Assembly: GCA_003133205.1 (NCBI GenBank)
Contig: PKWK01000190.1
Coordinates: forward strand, 1-12,770
Length of the DNA: 12,770 nucleotides
Reading direction: 5' to 3'
Origin: Granulicella sp.
GTDB lineage: Bacteria > Acidobacteriota > Terriglobia > Terriglobales > Acidobacteriaceae
The position numbers and the translations under genes were made by a program. Below are positions 8,701 to 12,770 of this stretch, piece by piece. A model generated the notes under the pieces. That model ran no database searches. It was not told the DNA's origin and worked only from the letters and a program-made list of their open reading frames with translations. Each line of letters starts with the position of its first letter. Within the stretch, counting starts at the first letter, position 1.

Positions 8701-11700
8701 CACGAGCACCAACATAGCGAACTACCAGTCAGACATCGGCACAAATGTCGCTCCCGGTGTGACCTACTCGAAGCCGATCAACCCGATCGACATCAACACG
8801 GGGACGCTTCTGCTCTACAACGGGGACAGCGGCAAGTACATCGGTGGTACTGTCAGCCTGGCCGCCAACGGTCTGAGCGCAACCTTCACTCCGAACGTGC
8901 CGCTCCTGCCCAACACCCTGTACTACATCCACCAGAGCTGGGGCAACTACGACGCCGACGGCAACTACCTGAACGGTATCAACTCCTACTTCATCACTGG
9001 CGCAGGGCAGGATCTGAATCCGCCGCAGGTAACCTCAATCTCGCCAGCAAACCTCGCCTCTTCCGTGCCACTGAACGCTGACGTGGTCGTACGCTTCAAT
9101 TCGCCTATCGATCCAAACAACGTCAACGTGATGACGGTTACTCCATCCGGCGGCTCGGCCGTCAGCGGAATCGCAACGCTGGCCAGTGATCTGGTAACGC
9201 TGACCTTCGTGCCAACGGGCTATCTACAGCCAGGTACTTCGTACACCGTGCAGGTCAGCGGCTACGCGGACGTGGTTGGGAACGCTGGCGTCCCCTTCAC
9301 CAGCACGTTCACCACCGCGGCATCCTCGTTGGTGCTCAACGTCTCGACCGGTCTTGATGCTTCCGGCCAACTGATCACCACGGGCAACACCGCAGACGCT
9401 CATTGGGTGGTGGTGCCGACTGCCTCCACGCCCTCGGAGAGCACGTTCTCGGCGCCGGGGACTCCGCAACCGCTCCTTGTCGTGACGCCGGCGAACACTG
9501 GATTCTATGGGGGATGGCTGGCGAACGGGCGGACCTCATCCTGGATAACGATCAATCCAAACAGCACCACCGGGAACACTTACGGTGTCTACTCGACAAC
9601 GTTCAATATTCCGGGCGGTAGTGTGCCTCCCAACCTGTGCCTGGTGGGCGGGATGGGCGTCGACGACAACGGTCTGCTCGGACTCAATGGCGTTGCCATT
9701 ATGGGCAATATCAATTCGTACAACAGCCTTACCTCGATCAATATTCCCATTTCGAGTCACCTGGTCGTTGGCGCGAACACTCTGGCGCTCGGATGGGGCT
9801 CGACGGAAAACAACGATGAGGCCTTCCGCCTTGCGGCAGTGATCGAAACCTGCGGCGCCACCGTTACCGGCGGACTGTCGCTCACGAGCGCCGTTCCAAC
9901 CTATGCAGCAAGTGGCGTCGCCACCAACACCAACATCACGCTCAACTTCAACAACCCGGTCGATCCGCTGACGGTGAACTCCACGACCCTGCCGGTCATG
10001 GTCAACTGGAACAGCAACCAGGAACTGGCGGGCACCTACCAGGTGACCGGCAACCAGGTAATCTTTACGCCCGATAGCCCATTCCCGACGAGCACCCTAA
10101 TCTGGGTGGGAGCTTGCGGTGGGCCGCTCGATCTGGCTGGCGACAGCGCCGGTGGGTGCTACACCCAGCTGACCTACTTCACAACCGGCTCCACGGCCAC
10201 GTCGGCCGCCGCGCCCTTCCAGGTGGTCGCGTTCTCGCCGGCCGCAAACTCCACAAATGTCGGTCTGCGGGCTCCCGTGGCGGCTACGTTCAACAGATCG
10301 GTCGATCTGAACACCCTCAACCAGTACGACTTCGGTCTGTTCACGGGCGATTCTCAGTCCCCGTGGTGCACCAGCTACACGCATTCTCAGGACGACGCGA
10401 CGGTCCAGTTCAATTGCTACGCGTTGCCGTCCAGCACTGTCCTGACCGCAGAGCTGGGCAGTAACATTCAGGATTGGCAAGGCAACGGGCTGACCGCCTT
10501 CATCAGCCAATTCACCACTTCACCCTACGACTACAACACCAACGGAACGGTGATCGTTTCGCGGCCCGGCAACGGCGCCGGCGGAATTGACCCCAACGAG
10601 CCAATCACGCTCTATACCAACTTGCCGATCGATCCCTCTACTGCCACGAGCGGCATCCAGGTGGCGCAGAACAACGCGGCCATCACGGGCACGGTGCAGG
10701 TGCTGGATAGCGGGTACTCGCTGGTATTTACGCCCACTACGCCGTTTACGCCGGGCGCACTCATCCAGTGGTGGACGACAGGAAGCCTCAGCAACTCCAC
10801 CTACAACACGCCGATCAACGGAGCCTCGGGTTACTTCTACGTTGCCGCCAGCACCAGCACCGCGACGCCGACAGTGCAGGTAGCCTCTCCGTCGGCCTAC
10901 ACCAACCCGATTCCGCAGAACACGATATTCGACATTCAGTTCAATACACCACTGAATCCGAGTACGATCACCAGCACCAACATCTATCTGTACGATTCAA
11001 CCACTGGTCTGCACCCGACGGTTACGTATTCGCAGCCACAGCCGAACGTGGTGCGCATGACGCCGCAAAGCGACCTGCCTGCCAATCATTACATCTACGT
11101 GTATGTGACCAGCGGCCTGCAGAGCACCACCAGCGTTCCTGCTGCCGCTAATAACTGGTACGAGTACACAGGTTCACCCGACGACACTACGTTGCCGGTA
11201 ATTGTGAGCGCGGTCCCATTCAACGGAGCTTCGAACGTGGGCGTCAATGTGACTCCCGGAGTGGTTCTGAGCAAGTCTATCGATCCAGTAACCGTCAACA
11301 GCACCACATTCCAGGTGACGCAAGCCGGCACGCCTCTGGCGGGAAGCTACTGGTTCAACTCCAACAACACGCGGGTGCAGTTCGTGCCGAATGCACCGTT
11401 GCCGGCCAGCACCACTCTGACCATGACTCTCAACGGAGTCCAGGATCAGGTCGGTCACCCCATAACCTTCAGTTCCAACTTCCAGACGGGTACGGGTTCG
11501 GACTTCGTGGCTCCGAGCGTGCTCTGGACCAGCATCCCGTCCAATGGGAGCATTCCGATCAACTCGATGATCAAGATTCAGTTCACCGAGTCGATGGATG
11601 TGACCTCGTTCGGCTCCAACAACCTTCGCATCTATGACTCGTTGCTGGGAACAAACTTCCCAACCACCTTGTCCTGGAGCGCCGACCAGTCGGCTGCCTA

Positions 11701-12770
11701 TCTGCTGCCGTCCACCCCGTTGGCTGCGGGCCGCACGTACTACTTGTACGTCAACGGCGGCACGGACCTGGCAGGCAACCAGGTGAACAGCTTCCAAGTC
11801 ACCTTCTCCACCACCTTTAGCAACGCTACCGTCGCTCCTGCGGTCGTCAAGTTCAACCCGATCAATGGGCAAATCGGCGTGGGCACCAACACAATCATCG
11901 AAGCGCAGTTCAGCGCGCCCATCGATGCCAACACCCTTGCCGGCGTCACGTTGACGACGGGCGCCACGACCGTGCCCACCACGCAGTCACTGAGCGCGGG
12001 CAACACGGTTCTGCAACTTATCCCGCAGGCACCGTTGGCGCCGAATACCACCTACGTGATGACAATTGCCGGCGTCAAAGATCCGGCGGGTAACCTGGTC
12101 ACCACTACGATCAATAACTTTACGACGGGCGCTACCTACGACATTACGGCCGCAACGGTAGTCACTTATGATCCGCCGAACAACTCCACGACGGGAACGA
12201 ATGTCATTCCCGAGATGGTATTCAATAAAGCGCTCAACCCGATCACGGTGTCCAACAGCACGATCGTGCTGTACCTCGACGACACCGGACAGCAAATTCC
12301 GCTCAACATCTCTGTATCCCCCGACGGGCGTACAGTGACGCTGGTGCCGCAGATTCAACTGCTGCCCAACACCCGCTACCGCTTCTACGCAGGCAGCGGC
12401 TTTCAGGACCTGGACGGTAACAATGTCTCTGCGGGTTGGTTCTACTTCTATACCGGCAGCGGCGCGGTCACTACGAATCCGACGGTCATCGTTAGCCCGC
12501 TCAATGGAGCGACGGCGATCCCACTGAATGCGCGAGTCCTGGTCTCGGTCAGCGCGCCCATCAAGACCATCAGTTGGAACCAGAACTCGATTCAAGTGGT
12601 CGATAGCTCCAGCACCCCGGTGGCTGGAACCGTGAGCATGATCAACAGCCAGATGCTCTCCTTTGTGCCGACCAGTAATTTGGCGGCGGGCATGGTCTAC
12701 ACAATCACTGTGAGCGGCTTTACGGACACCGTCGGCAATTTGGTTGTGCCTTACAGCGGAACCTTCACCA
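2762..12770 (+). CDS. Giant multi-domain TIG/Big_5 Ig-like surface protein, both ends missing
   Basis: One reading frame runs without a stop for 3,336 codons to the window end. The frame is open back to a TAA at 2660-2662, but no start codon or signal peptide is visible, and homology begins mid-domain at about 2762. The composition is that of an exported bacterial beta-sandwich protein: rich in Thr, Ser, Val, Asn and Gly, very poor in Lys, with only 12 cysteines. Domains in order are the tail of one TIG-like unit, about 18 TIG-like repeats (2813-8008), four Big_5 Ig-like domains (8009-9328), one galactose-binding-like domain (9329-9859), and nine further Big_5 domains (9872 to the end, the last incomplete). 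Proteins of this kind act as adhesins, surface fibres or stalks that present a binding or enzymatic domain. No enzyme domain is visible here, so the function is unassigned. The missing N terminus would need export signals, and the C terminus an anchor. Confidence 0.85.
2813..8008 (+). repeat. Array of about 18 TIG-like repeats of about 92 residues
   Basis: These are protein-level tandem repeats within the giant gene. Each unit opens with a hydrophobic strand ending in P (such as ISAVTPN), then QG, an ITGQ strand, a T-H/N/T-W/F motif (NTHW, FTHF, QTNF), SFGAGI, a TANITI strand, and VTTGGE before the next unit. Approximate unit starts are 2813, 3107, 3380, 3725, 4022, 4299, 4643, 4931, 5213, 5489, 5777, 6053, 6329, 6605, 6878, 7154, 7436 and 7709. 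Many units are exactly 273-276 bp. Units 3 and 6 are longer (about 345 bp) because of inserts that carry cysteine pairs. The fold resembles IPT/TIG (Ig-like, plexin/transcription-factor type). The units are diverged in DNA, so this is old duplication, not recent expansion. Confidence 0.75.
8009..9328 (+). repeat. First block of four Big_5-type Ig-like domains
   Basis: After TIG unit 18 the repeat type changes. Each domain shows the Big_5 (SbsA-like Ig) pattern: a start like SISPANLAS, then a strand with 'VRFNSPID' or 'GVFSQPMN', a middle strand ending in LTFTPN, 'L..NTTYY', and a final FTFTTG. Unit starts are about 8009, 8351, 8687 and 9017. These domains are usual in large surface and S-layer-associated proteins and act mainly as spacers. 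The third unit has a degenerate opening (NYTSTNIANYQ) but retains TFTPNVPLLPNTLYY. Confidence 0.75.
9329..9859 (+). other. Galactose-binding-like beta-sandwich domain inside the Big_5 array
   Basis: About 177 residues of the giant protein differ from the flanking repeats. The opening LNVSTGLDASGQ with 'ADAHWVV', the centre FYGGWLANGRTSSWI followed by 'GVYSTTFNIPGG', and the later GLLGLNGV and 'LVVGANTLALGWG' resemble the jelly-roll domain common in exported PEP-CTERM-type proteins ('STGVDASG...DPHW...SSWI...Y.TTFD'). Its two cysteines, codons at 9638 and 9851, could form a disulfide. It is the only non-Ig-like domain here and the best candidate for ligand (sugar or surface) binding. The assignment is from remembered family pattern, so the fold is fairly likely and the ligand unknown. 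Confidence 0.6.
9872..12770 (+). repeat. Second block of nine Big_5-type Ig-like domains
   Basis: Big_5 units resume right after the jelly-roll domain, starting near 9872, 10211, 10541, 10862, 11186, 11507, 11831, 12143 and 12470, the last running off the window. Spacing is 312-339 bp. Typical pieces include 'LNFNNPVDP', 'IQFTESMD', 'LTTGATTV', 'LIPQAPLAPNTTYVMTI', 'VVLSKSIDP' and 'NFTTG'. The units starting near 9872 and 10211 each contain one cysteine pair. From 10862 onward the frame has no cysteine. The array probably forms an elongated rod. Confidence 0.75.

Overview
The window looks like DNA from a moderately GC-rich, soil-type bacterium. An Acidobacteriota member of the Bryobacterales/Solibacter kind would fit, because giant TIG/Ig-like secreted proteins, choice-of-anchor D domains and lasso-peptide operons with an HPr-kinase-like gene occur together there. 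This placement is inference from protein style; the window contains no rRNA or other marker gene.

Region 1 (160 to about 2328, + strand) is a tightly packed lasso-peptide maturation operon. In order it holds an HPr-kinase-like P-loop kinase (160-1083), a PqqD-like leader-binding protein B1 (1084-1365), a transglutaminase-like leader protease B2 (1355-1810) and the N-terminal part of an asparagine-synthetase-like cyclase C (from 1807). The genes abut (TAGATG) or overlap (by 11 bp, then ATGA), which suggests translational coupling. B1 should capture the precursor leader, B2 cut it off and C close the macrolactam ring. The kinase makes this a paeninodin-type cluster in which the precursor's C-terminal residue may be phosphorylated. 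No precursor gene is visible, and the cyclase is cut off after its glutaminase-like domain.

Region 2 (about 2329-2761) is a foreign-looking block of about 433 bp. Its coding sense is on the minus strand: the end of an Ig-like domain, one complete choice-of-anchor D (ASPM/SPD-2/Hydin-type) domain, and the start of another domain, with no gene start or stop of its own. A 7-bp direct repeat, acgggcg, sits exactly at both edges. The cyclase loses family resemblance at the left edge, and the next gene starts mid-domain at the right edge.

Region 3 (about 2762-12770, + strand) is one uninterrupted reading frame of 3,336 codons, open at both ends. It encodes part of a giant exported, Thr/Ser/Val/Asn-rich protein: about 18 TIG-like repeats of about 92 residues, then 13 Big_5-type Ig-like domains, with a single galactose-binding-like beta-sandwich domain between Big_5 units 4 and 5. 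Its twelve cysteines fall in six local pairs.

The main second-look item is the double junction at 2329 and 2762. Either the operon and the giant gene were joined by a real rearrangement that destroyed the cyclase, or the contig is chimeric. Until this is settled, the adjacency of the two regions should not be read as functional linkage.
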